From NCBI GenBank assembly GCA_016715825.1, contig JADJXO010000003.1, positions 310,001-374,000 of the forward strand: a stretch of 64,000 bases of DNA. Direction: 5' to 3'. The notes beneath the pieces were generated by a model that was not told the origin of the DNA, did not search any database, and saw nothing but the letters and a program-made list of their open reading frames with translations. Both the position numbers and the translations under genes were made by a program. The DNA comes from Nitrospira sp. (GTDB taxonomy: Bacteria > Nitrospirota > Nitrospiria > Nitrospirales > Nitrospiraceae). How positions within the stretch are numbered: position 1 is the first letter of the stretch; each line of letters begins with the position of its first letter. Positions 63,601-64,000 of this stretch are shown here, one piece after another.

Positions 63601-63908
63601 ACTCTGACATCTTCACCCGCATCGTCTCTCAGTATGTCGAGACATCACGAGAGATGGTCGCCCGGGTCCGTCAAGGAGTTCTCTCGAAGGATGCGGCTGA
63701 ATTGCGTGCCGCTGCGCATCGGTTGAAATCAAGCAGCGCACAGTTGGGAGCCGTGGCCTTGGCTGCCGACTGCCGCGAGCTGGAACTGATGGGAGCTAGT
63801 GGAGAGCTCAACCGAGCGGGAGAAGTTTTGAGTCGGTTTGAACTGCACTACGCGTCTGCGTGCGCGGCACTTCAAGAGGAACTGGAGAAAGGAAGACCGG
63901 CCGCATGA
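60687..63908 (+). CDS. hybrid sensor histidine kinase (PAS-GAF-PAS-HK-REC-HPt)
   Basis: About 1073 residues. Order: coiled coil (45-75), PAS (~80-195), GAF (~210-370, HSERVSIWFF), PAS/PAC (~385-505, EHRLQHKDGSYRWIL), H box SHEIRTPMNGVLGMAE (~530), N box LVGNAVKFT, G1 DTGIGL, G2 GGTGLGLAIV, receiver domain with the phospho-Asp in LVFMDCQMPEMDG (~835), and an HPt end (AAHRLKSSSAQLGA with the phospho-His). No membrane helix, so input is cytoplasmic. A TTG at 60681 could start instead of the ATG. The ATGA overlap at 63905 couples it to a response regulator. Confidence 0.92.
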   Translation: MHPLLARQLKRVGLDQDHPPPTPEVWGEILERISQSYVEADQGHALLERSLALSSEEMRNLYAQLKQTSETQLAQERNKLQAVLQAMGDGLCVVDAAWKIQMVNHQAEVLFGKTASILVESPVYRMISPGPEEYREDCLITDSTLPPLASGEPYRTEDGLLVTGDGQLVAIALVVTPMLLDGVVMGAVLVFRDITRQKQIERERQQTEGVLRRIQSGLSELAKSPQIYGGNLQDAFRTITRVAAECLHSERVSIWFFTGDRSAIQCADLYQLTTRAHTQGAVLSAIEYPKYFQELDTERIVAAHEAQRDSRTAEFTTNYLTPLGITSMLDVPIRSEGKMVGVICHEHIGPMRCWTLEEQHFAASVANTVALAMEAADRRRVEQALRTSEGRLTTTVQSTNIGIWDWDLTSNEVYLSPEWKRQLGYDEDELDNTFQEWERRIHPHDHDRAMGTIESYLSGRTSGLEIEHRLQHKDGSYRWILARGTMIKNEADLSSRIMGIHLDVTDRKVGEEQLRLAKDAAEAASLAKSQFLANMSHEIRTPMNGVLGMAELLLRCTLDDKERHLVESIQRSGTALLSIINDILDFSKIEAGKLQLERIPFDVRRTIQEAIDLSGPIAQRKQLKLSLHMDPDIPTYLLGDPTRLGQVLVNLVGNAVKFTDRGSVEVSVTSENLSDQQHGLSVTVRDTGIGLTSAVQTHIFDAFSQADGSTTRKYGGTGLGLAIVKQLVTLMGGGIELESRVGEGSTFRFTALFTRCELAQHPVTVSEVSTTVRSVPTDLHAQPQKELHILLVEDNPVNREVASGMLETFACRIDIAENGREALAATETKKYDLVFMDCQMPEMDGLTATRLIREREAKEAPAARVPRVPIVALTAHAMQGDRELCLAAGMDDYLTKPFTLTQLEDVLVRWISDNNTKQTPRVASGTPDALVTGGQGPTAAGGGGQRSDPMADTAILDQSALAAIRVLQRPGHSDIFTRIVSQYVETSREMVARVRQGVLSKDAAELRAAAHRLKSSSAQLGAVALAADCRELELMGASGELNRAGEVLSRFELHYASACAALQEELEKGRPAA

Positions 63909-64000
63909 CACATGAAACTCGGCCAAAGGTTTTGATCGTGGACGACGATTCCATTGCTCGGTTGTTAGCCTGCGAGGCGCTTGAACAGTCCGGCTGTGAT
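63905..64000 (+). CDS. response regulator, cut by right edge
   Basis: 32 codons of a receiver domain, starting MTHETRPKVLIVDDDSIARL with the DDD acidic pocket. The ATG overlaps the stop of the hybrid kinase (ATGA). The output domain lies outside the window. Likely receives phosphate from the HPt domain before it. Confidence 0.85.
   Translation, partial: MTHETRPKVLIVDDDSIARLLACEALEQSGCD

Overview
The window looks like chromosome of a Nitrospira-type bacterium (phylum Nitrospirota). This is an inference from gene content and order (aroF-tyrA-aroA-cmk-plsC-rpsA-sppA, proteobacteria-like long PstC/PstA, lipoprotein carrier LolA and Pal of a Gram-negative envelope, several PCP_red-domain proteins) and moderate-to-high GC; no 16S or nxr gene is present to prove it. 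I had no database access, so family names rest on motifs read in the translations.

Layout. 1-8.6 kb, plus strand: a tight biosynthetic and translation block (3-deoxy-7-phosphoheptulonate synthase cut by the left edge, prephenate dehydrogenase, EPSP synthase, cytidylate kinase, acyltransferase, ribosomal protein S1, SppA, an HU/IHF protein) closing with a four-repeat PCP_red protein. 8.6-13 kb: small hypothetical proteins, an FG-GAP protein and a D,D-carboxypeptidase. 13-18.9 kb, minus: glutamate dehydrogenase, LipB, a sigma-70 factor, slipin and a frameshifted NfeD. 18.9-22 kb, plus: tRNA methyltransferase, an SDR, AroE, AroK.

22.07-27.05 kb is a small genomic island. It is anchored in a tRNA-Arg(TCG) gene whose last 45 nt plus one base are repeated exactly 4.9 kb downstream. 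It holds an arsenic operon (arsR-arsI-acr3-arsC) with a recognisable promoter/operator, a small ORF, and a complete but dead IS3-family element with inverted repeats and a 3-bp target duplication. No integrase is left. A further, decayed copy of the tRNA 3' end lies about 255 bp beyond the island, followed by tiny ORFs below the usual size cut-off.

28-43.6 kb: Pal, PilZ protein, a small acidic protein, MsrA, two envelope proteins, then a phosphate regulon (OprP-type porin, pstS-pstC-pstA-pstB-phoU) with two arrays of PhoB-type boxes at exact 11-bp spacing; then FtsK, LolA and a 2OG-Fe(II) oxygenase. 43.7-50.4 kb, minus: CopD-like membrane protein, radical SAM enzyme with a C-terminal PCP_red domain, a universal-stress-protein/PCP_red/rubredoxin-like fusion, a B12-type radical SAM protein and UbiE. 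This PCP_red-rich neighbourhood is the best candidate for undescribed biology. 50.5-57.9 kb, plus: a short UvrA, an MNT/HEPN toxin-antitoxin pair lying between uvrA and a diverged second copy of the uvrA 3' end, a DUF486 protein and a HerA/FtsK-like ATPase. 58-64 kb: a signalling cluster (histidine kinase, FIST sensor, large hybrid kinase, response regulator cut by the right edge).
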